From Advenella mimigardefordensis DPN7 (GTDB lineage Bacteria > Pseudomonadota > Gammaproteobacteria > Burkholderiales > Burkholderiaceae_B), in NCBI RefSeq assembly GCF_000521505.1, contig NZ_CP003915.1:3162001-3226000 (forward strand): a stretch of 64,000 nucleotides of DNA. The letters run 5' to 3'. Positions 1-8,907 of this stretch are shown in pieces. The position numbers were made by a program, and so were the translations under genes. The notes under the pieces were generated by a model. That model made no database searches. It worked only from the letters and a program-made list of their open reading frames with translations, and had not been told where the DNA came from. The number at the start of each line of letters is the position of its first letter. Position 1 is the first letter of the stretch.

Positions 1-422
1 GCATTGGCAGCGCCGGCTTCGCCGATGGCAAAAGTAGCCACTGGAATGCCCTTGGGCATTTGCACGATGGATAACAGCGAATCTTCGCCGCGCAGATAAC
101 GCGATGGGACCGGCACGCCAAACACCGGCACCTCTGTGAGCGCCGCCATCATGCCTGGCAAATGAGCGGCACCGCCGGCACCGGCGATAATGGCGCGCAA
201 GCCGCGATCATAGGCTGCCGCACCGTATTCGGCCATGTCCTGAGGCATACGATGGGCCGAGATGACCTGCGCCTTGTAAGAGACACCGAATTGCTCGAGC
301 ATGTCTGTGGCGTTTTTCATGACGTCCCAGTCACTGGACGAGCCCATGATGACGCCAACCAGTGGTTGATCTGCCTGCTGCGATTCGGTATTTTGATTAC
401 CGGGATTAACTGTGTTGTTCAT
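1..422 (-). CDS. purE: N5-carboxyaminoimidazole ribonucleotide mutase PurE (3' end cut by window)
   Basis: PurE converts N5-CAIR to 4-carboxy-AIR in de novo purine synthesis. The reading frame on the minus strand starts at an ATG at 422-420 and runs off the left edge, giving about 140 residues of a family that is normally 160-170 long. Visible family motifs are the phosphate-binding GSSSDW near residue 27, the SAHRMP catalytic segment near residue 55, and [11 protein letters not shown] near residue 80. The stretch before GVIMGSS is a polar, poorly conserved tail. It follows purC by 10 bases on the same strand, so the two are co-transcribed; in relatives purK usually comes next, beyond the window. 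Confidence 0.96.
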   Translation of the reverse strand, partial: MNNTVNPGNQNTESQQADQPLVGVIMGSSSDWDVMKNATDMLEQFGVSYKAQVISAHRMPQDMAEYGAAAYDRGLRAIIAGAGGAAHLPGMMAALTEVPVFGVPVPSRYLRGEDSLLSIVQMPKGIPVATFAIGEAGAAN

Positions 423-432
423 AGCGCCCTGC

Positions 433-1314
433 TCACCCGATCAGGCGGGTCGCCGCCTCGCGATACTTGTCTGCGGTTTTCTGCAAGACCTCTTGCGGCA
501 GCCGCGGCGCCGGCGCCGTCTTGTTCCAGGGCTGGGTTTCCAGCCAGTCGCGTACAAACTGTTTGTCGAAGGATGGTGGGCTGATGCCTGTCTGATAGGA
601 GTCTGCTGGCCAGAAACGGGATGAGTCTGGTGTGAGCACTTCATCCATCAGATGCAGCACGCCTTTTTCGTCCAGACCGAATTCGAATTTCGTGTCGGCT
701 ATGATGATGCCTTTTTCTGCGGCATAATCGGCCGCCTCGGTGTAAAGGCGCAGCGTGATGTCACGGATCTGCTCGGCGACCTCCTGCCCGACTTCGCGTA
801 CGACATGGGCAAAATCAACGTTCTCATCGTGCGAGCCCATTTCGGCCTTGGCCGCCGGTGTAAAGATAGGTGATGCCAATTTCTGAGCCTGCACAAGACC
901 CGCAGGCAGGCTCACGCCGCAGATGGCGCCGGTTTTCTGATAGTCGTTCCAGCCGGAACCGATCAGGTAGCCGCGAGCAACGGCTTCTACCAGTACCGGC
1001 TTCAGGCGCTTGACGACCATGGCCCGGCCGCGGACCTGATCTGCTTCCGAAGGCTGCACCACGTCTTCGGGTGCTATGCCGGTCACATGGGTGGGAATGA
1101 TATGGCCCAGTTTCTTCAGCCAGAATTCGGTCAGTTCAGTCAGCACCTGGCCCTTGCCGGGAATGGGGTCATCCAGGATGACATCGAATGCGGAAATACG
1201 ATCAGAAGCAACAATCAACAGTTTGTCGTCGCCCACAGCGTACATATCACGGACTTTACCACGTGCCAGCAATGGCAGAGACTGAATATCGGATTGAAGA
1301 AGCGCAGATGTCAC
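433..1314 (-). CDS. purC: Phosphoribosylaminoimidazole-succinocarboxamide synthase
   Basis: SAICAR synthetase of de novo purine synthesis, joining aspartate to CAIR with ATP. The 293-residue product has the [10 protein letters not shown] start that forms the ATP pocket, [11 protein letters not shown] near residue 40, and the [10 protein letters not shown] and LTPDSSRFW segments characteristic of the family. The length matches the longer proteobacterial/eukaryotic-like PurC class (about 290) rather than the 237-residue E. coli form. The start codon is GTG (1314-1312) with an AAGGA ribosome-binding site 7 bases upstream. It is the first gene of a purC-purE unit. In relatives fba lies directly upstream; here 4.8 kb separates them. 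Confidence 0.97.
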   Translation of the reverse strand: MTSALLQSDIQSLPLLARGKVRDMYAVGDDKLLIVASDRISAFDVILDDPIPGKGQVLTELTEFWLKKLGHIIPTHVTGIAPEDVVQPSEADQVRGRAMVVKRLKPVLVEAVARGYLIGSGWNDYQKTGAICGVSLPAGLVQAQKLASPIFTPAAKAEMGSHDENVDFAHVVREVGQEVAEQIRDITLRLYTEAADYAAEKGIIIADTKFEFGLDEKGVLHLMDEVLTPDSSRFWPADSYQTGISPPSFDKQFVRDWLETQPWNKTAPAPRLPQEVLQKTADKYREAATRLIG

Positions 1315-1770
1315 CGGAAATCCTTTGCAAGGGAAAATATCATGCCGTACGCAGGGCCCAAAAGCATGGGCGCGCGCGTATGTTCATGGAACAGAAATGG
1401 GAATAATCCGTTATTTTACCGCTATCTGTTGTGCTTTTACGCAAAAAACCCCGCCACAACGCATTGTTGGGGTGTGGTATCCATGGTCGGCCGTCACGGG
1501 AGGCGGAGCCGTCGTCAGCCTCGCATGGTTAATGCGGGCTCTACCTGTATCGCTGAAAAAACGCGTCTACCGACCGAAAAAAATACCCATCGTCGTCGGG
1601 CACGCCGCCGGGCTCGCTGACACGGCTCATCCCGGATAGTCACCCGAGGGGCTTTTTGCAAAACATTTCGTCCTCATCCGAGTTTACACAAAATAATAAT
1701 GTGATTAATTTTGTCATGCACCAACCGTTATGCAGTTGGGCTTTGCCTAAAGACAATATTCGGAGACAAA
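1315..1770. other. 456-base intergenic region with a degenerate terminator copy
   Basis: This gap separates divergent purC and the autotransporter gene. I see no convincing coding frame. At 1445-1467 it carries a 23-base sequence identical to part of the fba terminator at 6058-6080, with the pairing arm altered. Bases 1476-1665 are GC-rich and could fold, but match no RNA family I recognise. Bases 1680-1715 become strongly AT-rich, with a possible -35 TTTACA at 1683-1688, and probably hold the autotransporter promoter. Confidence 0.6.
1445..1467. repeat. Direct repeat copy 1 (degenerate fba-terminator sequence)
   Basis: Twenty-three bases starting AAAACCCCGCCAC and ending GCATTGT are identical, in the same orientation, to bases 6058-6080, where they form the left arm of the terminator of fba. 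In this copy the partner arm has decayed (GGGGTGTGG instead of GTGGCGGGG), so the hairpin is weaker. The two copies bracket the autotransporter and XRE genes. Confidence 0.85.
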
Positions 1771-4700
1771 ATGAACTATTCATTTCGGTATAAAGCACTT
1801 CATTTTCATACGCTTATTGCCCTTCTATTGGGTGGCTCTGCGTTTGCACCGATACACGATGCAGTCGCCAATGCACAAACGAGCAACCCGCAATTATTTA
1901 CGCCCAGCACTGGCGGTGACCGGGCAAGCTTCAGAACGCCCGAGTTTTATGCAAACTGGGGACTCAATTTACATAAGTTCGATGCGGCCTATGCGGCGGG
2001 CGCAACCGGCCAACGAGTAAAGGTGGGTCAGCTGGACAGCCCGCTATATATCGCACATCCTGAATTGGCGGGGATCAGCTTCAGCACCGTTGGCAGCTAT
2101 CCTTTGGCCACCACGCCGAAATTCGATGCGGGCACAGGAAAGCCTGCCTATCACGGCATGCACGTCGCGGGCATCATCGCAGCCAGAAAGGACGGCAAAG
2201 GCATGCACGGCGGCGCTTTCGGCGCCACCGATTTCGTGGCAGGCGACTTCGCAAGACTGTACGAAGCGTATCTGAAGGCAGGAGAATCTCTGTTCAAGCT
2301 CGGGCAAACCATCGTCAGCTCGGGTGCGGATTTCATCAATCACAGTTACGGATACAACTTTGCCAATTACGCGTTTCCTGTAGCCCTTCCCGACAGCAAA
2401 ACCGGCGCACATGGCCCGGATATTCGCCACATGCGGCAATATCGCAACAATGGGCACATCGAGTTCAGTTCTGCCAACGGTGTCGTCAATGTGAGTTCGG
2501 CTGGAAATGATCGTTATTATGCTGCATTCAATGCAGCGTTCAACAAACACGACACGCGCCCCAGATTGTTCCGAGGGATCGGAAATGCCACCGGCATAAA
2601 TAGCATCCCCTATCTGAATTATCTCGCGACGGATCTGACCGATGCCGACTGGAGCCGAATAGAAAAGGGTATTGTAAGTGCAGTCATTCTGAATGGCACC
2701 AACGATATCAACAGTTATTCAAACATTTGCGGTATCAGTAAATACTGGTGCATCGGCGCGGCAGGCGGCATGCTGGCTGAGCCGAATAAGGCCTATGCCA
2801 CCGCCCTGCCCAGCCTGCCTTACCCGGTAGACTACTATTACCCCGGTGCCAGCGGCCAGAAGTACATTTATGAACCTCTGAATGGCAACATTTCTTCGGA
2901 CAAATATCGGATCCTGAGTCTCGCAGTGACCAGTAAAGCACCACCCGGTTCGCCTGAGGCCGAGGTCATGGATCCGAAAAACCTGCAGCCGATATACCGG
3001 ATGGCAATGGGTACGTCCATGGCAGCGCCGACACTGACAGCCGGGCTTGCGGTCACAAAGTCCCGGTTTCCCTATCTTCAGAACTGGCAGATCCGTGACA
3101 TTGTGCTGAGCACGGCACAGGATATTGGCGCGCCCGGCATTGACCGTGTGTATGGCTGGGGCGCAATGGACCTGGAGGCCGCCATGGGCGGACCGCGCAC
3201 CTTGTTTGCACTAAGCAGGGACTATATTGAAAAGCTTAAACAATACGAAATAGAGGCTGCAGACAAATACAATCCGATCGTTGCAAAAGCCGATTATTAC
3301 GCTACACAGGCGTATGAACTGAAATTGCAAATGATCGACAATGCCCAACGTGCTGCAGAAGCGGAAAAAGCGGGTGATCATCAACTGGCAGCCCAATTGC
3401 TTGCACAGAACCAGCAACTGGCCCCACAAGAGGCGGCGTTTCGCAGGCAGGCCTATGAGCATGAGCTCACGCGCATACAGCCGAACAACGCAGCAGACAC
3501 CCCGGAAAACGCATTTGAATATATCAATTTTGTGGTTAACATTCCGGGCAAAAAAACAGAAGCCTGCGCCGAAGATGCATGCGTGGCCGATGTCTGGACC
3601 AACGATATTTCCGGTCCCGGCGGTCTGGAGAAAAAAGGCGCCGGCCTGCTCGCGCTTGCGGGTAACAGTCATTATACCGGCGGCACAAAAATTACCGAGG
3701 GCGTGCTGCAATTCGGTATCGGCGGCAGAACCGGCAGCGTGACCGGCAACATCATCAATAACAGCTCGCTGGTTTTTGCCCGTTCTGATGAATGGGCCTA
3801 CAAGGACAATATTACCGGTTCCGGAGACGTTACAGTGCTGGGTGGTGGCACCTTCCGTCTGCACGGCAACAATACCTATACGGGTTCCACCCATGTCTAT
3901 GATGGTCGGCTTGCTGTCGACGGTTCAACGATCTCACAAACAATTGTTTATAGTGGCGGGATGCTCAGCGGTACGGGCCGGGTCGGTGGCATTCAGGTCC
4001 GTCAGGGTGGGATTGTATCGCCGGGCAATTCCATAGGCACATTGACTGTCGCGCATTCAGGCGCTACCGGCGCCGCTGCGGGCAATGCGGTCTTCGAGCC
4101 GGGTTCACGACTGGCCATCGAGGTCGATGGTCAGGGCAACCATGACGTATTGAAAGTTGAAAACTACGCGGATATTCATGGTGGCGTGGTTGATGTCGGT
4201 ATTGCCCGTCTATCCAGAACACAACTGGCGCAACAGGTCAGACAGAGCACGCAAAAACCGTATGAGATTCTGACTGCCGGTGCGGGCGTGACCGGCGCTT
4301 TCGATCAGGCCCGGCTCGATATTGACCTGCCCTTTATTGCCGCCGGCTTACGCTACTGGCCACAGACCGTGGGCCTGACGCTAGGCAGAAGCCAGCTTGG
4401 CTTTGGGACAGCAGGCCAGACCTACAACCAGAAACAGATTGGCGGAGGCATTGAGTCACTGACGTCTGGCCACCCCTTGTATGATGCCTTACTCACGTCG
4501 GCCTCACGCCAGGAAGCAGCCAATAACCTGCAGCAGTTGTCCAATGTCGATATTCACGCCTCACTCAAACAGGTACTGCTCAACGACACGCGCTACATGC
4601 GGGATGCCGCCCTCGGCCGGACCGGGTACGCGGCTGTCCAGTCCAATGATCGTGCCGGCATGGAGCGCAAGCCGCATACGGACACGAATACGAACGTGTG

Positions 4701-5502
4701 GGGCAAGGTGCTGGGTTCCTGGCAAAAACACAAGGGGGATGGCAACGCCGCCGGGCTGGATCGCAATATCGGCGGCGTGATCTTTGGTGTAGATCATGTG
4801 ATGAACCACAACTGGCGAGCCGGGGCCCTGGTGGGTCTGTCCAATAGTTCGCTCAAGAGCGAGCGCGCGTCAGCCAAAGTAGACGGTTATCAAGTGGGCG
4901 CGTATGCTGCCACAGAACGCGAACATTTTGGATTGCGCGTCGGTGCCTCCCTGGCTCACCATGCAATAACCACCCAACGCAGTGGCTTTGTGGACGTCAG
5001 GTCCGGAAACAAGGCCAAATACAGTGCTAACACCATGCAAGTCTATGGCGAGCTTGGCTACAAATTTGCGGCAAAAGCCGTTGTCATCGAACCGTTTATC
5101 AACAGCGCATATATACATCTGAAGACCCGCGCATTCAATGAAGATGGGGATGCCAGCAAGGTATCGGGCAAATCTCAATCGACTAATGTTGTATCCAATA
5201 TCCTGGGCGCAAGAATATCAAATGTCATTGAAAGTGGCTCAGGTACAGCAATCAAACTGTCCGGCATGATTGGCTGGAATTACAACGTCGGAGATATTAA
5301 TCCCAAGGCGTCAGTGAAGTATCCAGGCGGCAACTCATTCGACGTCCGTGGAACTCCGCTTTCCCGAAACGCGTTCGTCACTGAATTGGGGATACAGGCC
5401 AACCCCGACAAGCGTCTTTCCGCAGGTTTGTATTATGACGGCCGATTCGGCAGGAAGGTATCGGATCACACCTTGTCCCTGGGTATCCGGTATGCGTTCT
5501 GA
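1771..5502 (+). CDS. Subtilisin-like serine protease autotransporter (type Va secretion)
   Basis: A 1243-residue secreted protease of the S8/SphB1-like autotransporter class. The ATG at 1771 is chosen over upstream codons because CGGAGAC lies 6 bases before it and the next 35 residues form a signal peptide. The catalytic triad is visible: Asp89 in VGQLDSP, His128 in HGMHVAG and Ser416 in GTSMAAP. A helical, Gln/Ala-rich spacer near residues 490-590 is followed by beta-helix repeats of the passenger-associated type (NSHYTGGTKI..GVLQFG, NNTYTGSTHVYDG). The last about 290 residues form the outer-membrane beta-barrel, ending with the typical aromatic residue (RYAF). In the family the protease is exported by its own barrel and may process surface proteins. 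It appears to be part of an insertion between purC and fba. Confidence 0.93.
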   Translation: MNYSFRYKALHFHTLIALLLGGSAFAPIHDAVANAQTSNPQLFTPSTGGDRASFRTPEFYANWGLNLHKFDAAYAAGATGQRVKVGQLDSPLYIAHPELAGISFSTVGSYPLATTPKFDAGTGKPAYHGMHVAGIIAARKDGKGMHGGAFGATDFVAGDFARLYEAYLKAGESLFKLGQTIVSSGADFINHSYGYNFANYAFPVALPDSKTGAHGPDIRHMRQYRNNGHIEFSSANGVVNVSSAGNDRYYAAFNAAFNKHDTRPRLFRGIGNATGINSIPYLNYLATDLTDADWSRIEKGIVSAVILNGTNDINSYSNICGISKYWCIGAAGGMLAEPNKAYATALPSLPYPVDYYYPGASGQKYIYEPLNGNISSDKYRILSLAVTSKAPPGSPEAEVMDPKNLQPIYRMAMGTSMAAPTLTAGLAVTKSRFPYLQNWQIRDIVLSTAQDIGAPGIDRVYGWGAMDLEAAMGGPRTLFALSRDYIEKLKQYEIEAADKYNPIVAKADYYATQAYELKLQMIDNAQRAAEAEKAGDHQLAAQLLAQNQQLAPQEAAFRRQAYEHELTRIQPNNAADTPENAFEYINFVVNIPGKKTEACAEDACVADVWTNDISGPGGLEKKGAGLLALAGNSHYTGGTKITEGVLQFGIGGRTGSVTGNIINNSSLVFARSDEWAYKDNITGSGDVTVLGGGTFRLHGNNTYTGSTHVYDGRLAVDGSTISQTIVYSGGMLSGTGRVGGIQVRQGGIVSPGNSIGTLTVAHSGATGAAAGNAVFEPGSRLAIEVDGQGNHDVLKVENYADIHGGVVDVGIARLSRTQLAQQVRQSTQKPYEILTAGAGVTGAFDQARLDIDLPFIAAGLRYWPQTVGLTLGRSQLGFGTAGQTYNQKQIGGGIESLTSGHPLYDALLTSASRQEAANNLQQLSNVDIHASLKQVLLNDTRYMRDAALGRTGYAAVQSNDRAGMERKPHTDTNTNVWGKVLGSWQKHKGDGNAAGLDRNIGGVIFGVDHVMNHNWRAGALVGLSNSSLKSERASAKVDGYQVGAYAATEREHFGLRVGASLAHHAITTQRSGFVDVRSGNKAKYSANTMQVYGELGYKFAAKAVVIEPFINSAYIHLKTRAFNEDGDASKVSGKSQSTNVVSNILGARISNVIESGSGTAIKLSGMIGWNYNVGDINPKASVKYPGGNSFDVRGTPLSRNAFVTELGIQANPDKRLSAGLYYDGRFGRKVSDHTLSLGIRYAF

Positions 5503-5564
5503 TCGCCCAACGTATGCCCGACGATTGCTTCAATATGATGAATGACCCACGTCATTGAATGACA

Positions 5565-5604
5565 CCCCAAAGGTTGTATCTGTTTTCAACCTTTGGGGGT
5601 TGTT
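5565..5604 (+). terminator. Terminator after the autotransporter gene
   Basis: A perfect 12-bp stem (CCCCAAAGGTTG at 5565-5576 with its complement at 5587-5598) closes a 10-base loop 60 bases past the autotransporter stop, followed by GTTGTT. The same hairpin lies 16 bases past the stop of the convergent XRE gene and may serve both directions. Confidence 0.65.
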
Positions 5605-5619
5605 ATGGGCTAAGCTTTC

Positions 5620-5925
5620 TCAAAGTATCGCCTGCAGCCCCTTGTCGGCAATGACGTTAAGCAATTTCAATGCGGGCCCGGACGGACGGGAATGGCCCTG
5701 CTCCCATTTGCGTATTGTGGAAGCTGTGGTATGTAAATGTTGCGCAAAGACAGGCTGACTAATATGAAGTGATTCGCGCAACTTTCGTATCTGTGCCGCC
5801 GTAAAATGTCTGACTGGCAACGGGAAACGGGTGTCAAACTCCCCAATGGCCGTCTTGCCAATCGCGCCTACCGCCTGTAGTTCAGCCAGCTCGCCGCGTA
5901 ATGATTCAATGATTTTTCCAGTCAC
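5620..5925 (-). CDS. XRE-family helix-turn-helix regulator, NadS/HigA-like antitoxin type
   Basis: A 101-residue DNA-binding protein. The N-terminal 45 residues form the dimerisation helix typical of NadS-like antitoxins, followed by FTAAQIRKLRESLHISQ and the recognition helix region STIRKWEQGHSRPSGPALKLL, the hallmark XRE fold. AGGAG lies just ahead of the ATG at 5925. Relatives are normally the second gene of a pair with a RelE-like toxin, but no toxin frame lies in the 200 bases upstream or downstream, so this is an orphan. The palindrome at 5979-6014 upstream is a likely self-operator. It may be cargo carried with the autotransporter. Confidence 0.85.
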   Translation of the reverse strand: MTGKIIESLRGELAELQAVGAIGKTAIGEFDTRFPLPVRHFTAAQIRKLRESLHISQPVFAQHLHTTASTIRKWEQGHSRPSGPALKLLNVIADKGLQAIL

Positions 5926-5978
5926 AATGCAACTCCTGTAGAACGCCAGTTTGCATAGTGCATTTATTCAAAACCATC

Positions 5979-6014
5979 ATACTGCCACTACATAGAATTA
6001 ATACAGTAGCAGTA
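5979..6014. promoter_or_regulatory. Imperfect palindrome, candidate operator of the XRE gene
   Basis: ATACTGCCAC (5979-5988) is mirrored by GTAGCAGTAT (6005-6014), 9 of 10 positions complementary; extending the arms inward to 15 bases keeps 12 matches. The site is 54-89 bases upstream of the XRE start, where autoregulatory operators of this antitoxin family sit. The link to this protein is inferred from position. Confidence 0.6.
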
Positions 6015-6057
6015 TATACACTAAGCGCATCGCTTTCTATTACGGAAACCCACAAGC

Positions 6058-6094
6058 AAAACCCCGCCACAACGCATTGTCGTGGCGGGGTTTT
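6058..6094 (-). terminator. Rho-independent terminator of fba
   Basis: CCCCGCCAC (6062-6070) pairs perfectly with GTGGCGGGG (6082-6090) and the hairpin is flanked by A4 and T4 runs, so it can act on either strand. It lies 35 bases past the fba stop on the minus strand. Bases 6058-6080 recur at 1445-1467. Confidence 0.9.
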
Positions 6095-6129
6095 CCGAAC
6101 TAACCGTCCCGAAAGACGGTGCAGTTGTC

Positions 6130-7194
6130 TTACTTAACTTGCTGAGCCAGTTTGCCGGCTGCGTAGGCAGCTGCGATTTCGTCCAGTGGGATCGGCTTGA
6201 TTTTGCTGGCGTTGCCGGCAGTGCCGAATTCCTGGTAGCGTGCCACGCAAATTTTCTTGGCGGCTTCACGAGCTGGCTTGTTGTATTCACGTGGGTCGAA
6301 TTTGCCTGGATTTTCGGCCAGGAAACGACGAATAGCGCCTGTCATGGCCAGACGGATATCGGTATCGATATTGACTTTGCGCACGCCAAATTTGATGGCT
6401 TCCTGAATTTCTTCAACAGGTACGCCATAGGTTTCTTTCATGTCGCCACCGAATTCACGGATTTCTGCCAGCAGTTCCTGAGGCACGCTGGAGCTGCCGT
6501 GCATCACCAGGTGTGTGTTAGGCAGGCGGGCGTGGATTTCCTTGATGCGATTGATAGACAGAATATCGCCTGTAGGCTTGCGCGTGAATTTGTATGCGCC
6601 GTGGCTGGTACCGATAGCGATGGCCAGTGCATCCAGCTGGGTACGACGAACAAAGTCTGCAGCCTGTTCAGGATCGGTCAGCAGTTGTTCCATGGTCATG
6701 GTGCCTTCTGCGCCGTGGCCGTCTTCCTTGTCGCCTTTCATGGTTTCAAGAGAACCCAGGCAGCCCAGTTCGCCTTCGACAGTAACGCCGACTTTGTGCG
6801 CCAGATCAACCACTTTCTTGGTTACGTCTACGTTGTATTCGTATTCGGCGATGGTTTTGCCATCGGCCATGAGAGAACCGTCCATCATGACACTTGAAAA
6901 ACCAAGATTGATGGCGCCCTGACAGATTTCAGGCGACTGACCGTGATCCTGGTGCATCACTACCGGAATTTCCGGATAGCTTTCCACGGCTGCCTGAATC
7001 AGGTATTTTAGAAAACCTTCTCCTGCGTATTTACGCGCACCGGCAGATGCCTGCATGATGACCGGACTATTGGTTTCCTTGGCCGCTTCCATGATGGCCT
7101 GCACCTGCTCCAGATTGTTCACGTTGAAAGCGGGAATACCATAGCCGTTTTCTGCGGCATGATCCAGTAATTGGCGCATAGAAACGAGTGCCAT
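6130..7194 (-). CDS. fba: Fructose-bisphosphate aldolase, class II
   Basis: Zinc-dependent aldolase cleaving fructose 1,6-bisphosphate in glycolysis, or condensing trioses in gluconeogenesis. The 354-residue product belongs to the CbbA-type class IIB subfamily: [13 protein letters not shown] at residue 18, the metal and catalytic segment VVMHQDHGQ near residue 80, [10 protein letters not shown] near 140, and the phosphate-binding LVMHGSSS and KVNIDTDIR segments. GGAGAT precedes the ATG. A strong terminator follows the stop. In Bordetella-type chromosomes the gene sits between pyk and purC; here it is separated from purC by the autotransporter insertion and from pgk by four unrelated genes. 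Confidence 0.97.
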   Translation of the reverse strand: MALVSMRQLLDHAAENGYGIPAFNVNNLEQVQAIMEAAKETNSPVIMQASAGARKYAGEGFLKYLIQAAVESYPEIPVVMHQDHGQSPEICQGAINLGFSSVMMDGSLMADGKTIAEYEYNVDVTKKVVDLAHKVGVTVEGELGCLGSLETMKGDKEDGHGAEGTMTMEQLLTDPEQAADFVRRTQLDALAIAIGTSHGAYKFTRKPTGDILSINRIKEIHARLPNTHLVMHGSSSVPQELLAEIREFGGDMKETYGVPVEEIQEAIKFGVRKVNIDTDIRLAMTGAIRRFLAENPGKFDPREYNKPAREAAKKICVARYQEFGTAGNASKIKPIPLDEIAAAYAAGKLAQQVK

Positions 7195-7292
7195 GTAACG
7201 ATCTCCTGAAATTGAAAAGTATCTGAATAGGCTCTATTTTAAGTGGGAAACCGCATATAAGGCGCAGGAACCTGGCTTTTTACCAAATTTAC

Positions 7293-7312
7293 CAATTGTG
7301 ACATCACAATTG
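7293..7312. promoter_or_regulatory. Perfect inverted repeat upstream of fba, candidate operator
   Basis: CAATTGTGA (7293-7301), two bases, then its exact complement TCACAATTG (7304-7312). It lies about 100 bases upstream of the fba ATG in the 163-base gap after the mogA-like gene. Spacing between the TGTGA half-sites (2) is too short for a canonical CRP site (6). There is no T-tract, so an operator is likelier than a terminator. Confidence 0.5.
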
Positions 7313-7357
7313 TCACCAAATGCGCGAGAAGCCCCCCGGTTTAGCCCGAAGAGGATG

Positions 7358-7987
7358 TCAAAATTTGGGTTCGCGCCGTGCCGATTTGGGTCTGAAAGCG
7401 GCGACAACCTCGGTCCGGGTCTCTATATAGGGACCGCCGATCAGGTCGATGCAGTACGGTACGGCAGCAAAAATGCCGGCGACTTTGACATTACCCTGTT
7501 CATCGCGCAAGCCTTCCAGCGTTTCCTGGATGGCTTTAGGCTGCCCCGGCAGATTGATAATCAGCGCCGCATGATGCTCTGTTTCGCGAATCACGGCCAC
7601 CTGCCGCGACAAAATAGCAGTCGGCACAAAAGCCAGACTGATCTGGCGCATCTGTTCGCCGAAACCGGGCATCTGTTTGGTCGCGACCGCCAGCGTTGCC
7701 TCTGGCGTAACGTCGCGCCGTGCAGGCCCGGTCCCCCCGGTGGTGAGCACCAGATCACAACCCTGCTGGTCCACCAGTTCAATCAATGTATCGGCAATGG
7801 TTTGCTGATCGTCCGCAATCAGCCTGTCGCAGGTGCGAAACGGCGATTGCAGGGTACGCTCCAGCCAGGCATGGAGCGAAGGAATTCCTTTGTCCTCATA
7901 GACGCCGGATGTCGCCCTGTCGGAGACAGAGACCAGCCCAACAATGAGTTCGTCCGGATGAGATCTTTCTATTACAGTTGTGTTCAT
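7358..7987 (-). CDS. mog: Molybdopterin adenylyltransferase-like protein (MogA/MoaB fold)
   Basis: A 209-residue protein of the MogA/MoaB/CinA fold that activates molybdopterin by adenylylation for molybdenum cofactor synthesis. Visible features are GLVSVSDRAT near the N terminus, the substrate-binding LVLTTGGTGPARRDVTPEAT near residue 90, and the conserved LIINLPGQPKAIQE segment near 155. The ATG at 7987 is chosen because its ATGA overlaps the nitrilase stop by 4 bases, indicating translational coupling; a longer frame extends upstream only inside the nitrilase gene. Functional assignment as MogA rather than MoaB is by length and the GLPGxP-like segment. Confidence 0.88.
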   Translation of the reverse strand: MNTTVIERSHPDELIVGLVSVSDRATSGVYEDKGIPSLHAWLERTLQSPFRTCDRLIADDQQTIADTLIELVDQQGCDLVLTTGGTGPARRDVTPEATLAVATKQMPGFGEQMRQISLAFVPTAILSRQVAVIRETEHHAALIINLPGQPKAIQETLEGLRDEQGNVKVAGIFAAVPYCIDLIGGPYIETRTEVVAAFRPKSARREPKF

Positions 7988-8826
7988 TTCAATCCTGATA
8001 CCTGATAGCGACGATTCTGCAGACATGGCAGCAACTCGCGCACTTGCGTAATACGTTGTGATGACAGGGTGTGCACCACTAGTCCCGGGTCGTTGGTCGC
8101 CGTTCCCAGCACCATACCCAGCGGGTCTACAATCATGCTCAGACCGCAATTGCGCGGTGCGGTCTGCCCCGAGGCCAGTACATAGCTGGTATTTTCAATG
8201 GCGCGAGCACGCAATAAAATTTCCCAGTGATTTTCCTTTAACGGCCCGGCCAGCCAGGCCGCACTCACCGACAGCACATCGGCCCCCTGGTCTATCAGCG
8301 CCCGAGCCAGCTCCGGAAAACGCAGATCATAGCAATTGATCAGGCCAACGCGAAACCCCTGGATATCGAACAGCCCCAGCTCAGCGTTTTCTTCGGTAAA
8401 ACTGCCAGGCCGCACTTTGTCCGATTCTTTGAAATTAAAAGCGTCATAAACATGCATTTTGGTATAACGCAGCACCACATTACCGGTGTTACCAAGGACC
8501 AACAGTTGATTGGTTACTCTCTCATCGCCAGGCTGATCGGCCAGACTTAGCACGCCAACAACAATATGCATATTGTGGTCGCGCGCCAGATTCTGCATGT
8601 ACTGAATAAAGGCCGGTGAGTTATTACCGGCAGTCTCGCGCAATTGCGGCAACGGCGAGCCGAAAGAACACATGGACGCCTCGGGCAGCACCAGCAGTTG
8701 CACACCCTGCTCTGCCGCCTGAGTAACCAGGGTATGGATATGTTTTTTATTGGGTTCGATCTCGTTGACGGCGGCGAACTGACCGACGCCTACTTTCAGT
8801 TGTGAATGGCTTGTATTGGTTTGCAT
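7984..8826 (-). CDS. Carbon-nitrogen hydrolase (nitrilase superfamily)
   Basis: A 280-residue amidase of the Nit2-like branch, probably cytosolic because no signal peptide is present. The Glu-Lys-Cys triad is visible: Glu49 in LVLPEAS, Lys near 122 in RYTKMHVYDAF, and Cys near 165 in LINCYDLRFPE. In the family this set hydrolyses small amides such as deaminated glutathione or omega-amidase substrates; the true substrate cannot be read from sequence. Its stop overlaps the ATG of the mogA-like gene (ATGA), so the two are translated together. pbpC ends 81 bases upstream. Confidence 0.93.
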   Translation of the reverse strand: MQTNTSHSQLKVGVGQFAAVNEIEPNKKHIHTLVTQAAEQGVQLLVLPEASMCSFGSPLPQLRETAGNNSPAFIQYMQNLARDHNMHIVVGVLSLADQPGDERVTNQLLVLGNTGNVVLRYTKMHVYDAFNFKESDKVRPGSFTEENAELGLFDIQGFRVGLINCYDLRFPELARALIDQGADVLSVSAAWLAGPLKENHWEILLRARAIENTSYVLASGQTAPRNCGLSMIVDPLGMVLGTATNDPGLVVHTLSSQRITQVRELLPCLQNRRYQVSGLK

Positions 8827-8907
8827 GAAGCACCACTAGATTGGATGGTTTTCTCAATTATGCTACAGATCGCAAGACCTGTGTCCGCCAGACATCGTGT
8901 AGACTGA

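Noticed and set aside
1087..1639. Open frames on the plus strand across the purC start and the following gap
   Set aside because: They overlap conserved purC codons, lack a ribosome-binding site and give Arg-rich nonsense products.
1476..1665. Possible riboswitch or structured RNA upstream of purC
   Set aside because: GC-rich and able to fold, but I could match it to no known RNA class and no terminator or start-site sequestration is evident.
1711..1770. Longer start for the autotransporter at 1711
   Set aside because: It adds 20 residues ahead of a well-formed signal peptide, while the ATG at 1771 has a clear Shine-Dalgarno.
7293..7312. Canonical CRP or FNR site
   Set aside because: Half-sites are separated by 2 bases instead of the 6 (CRP) or 4 (FNR) required, so it is listed only as an unassigned palindrome.
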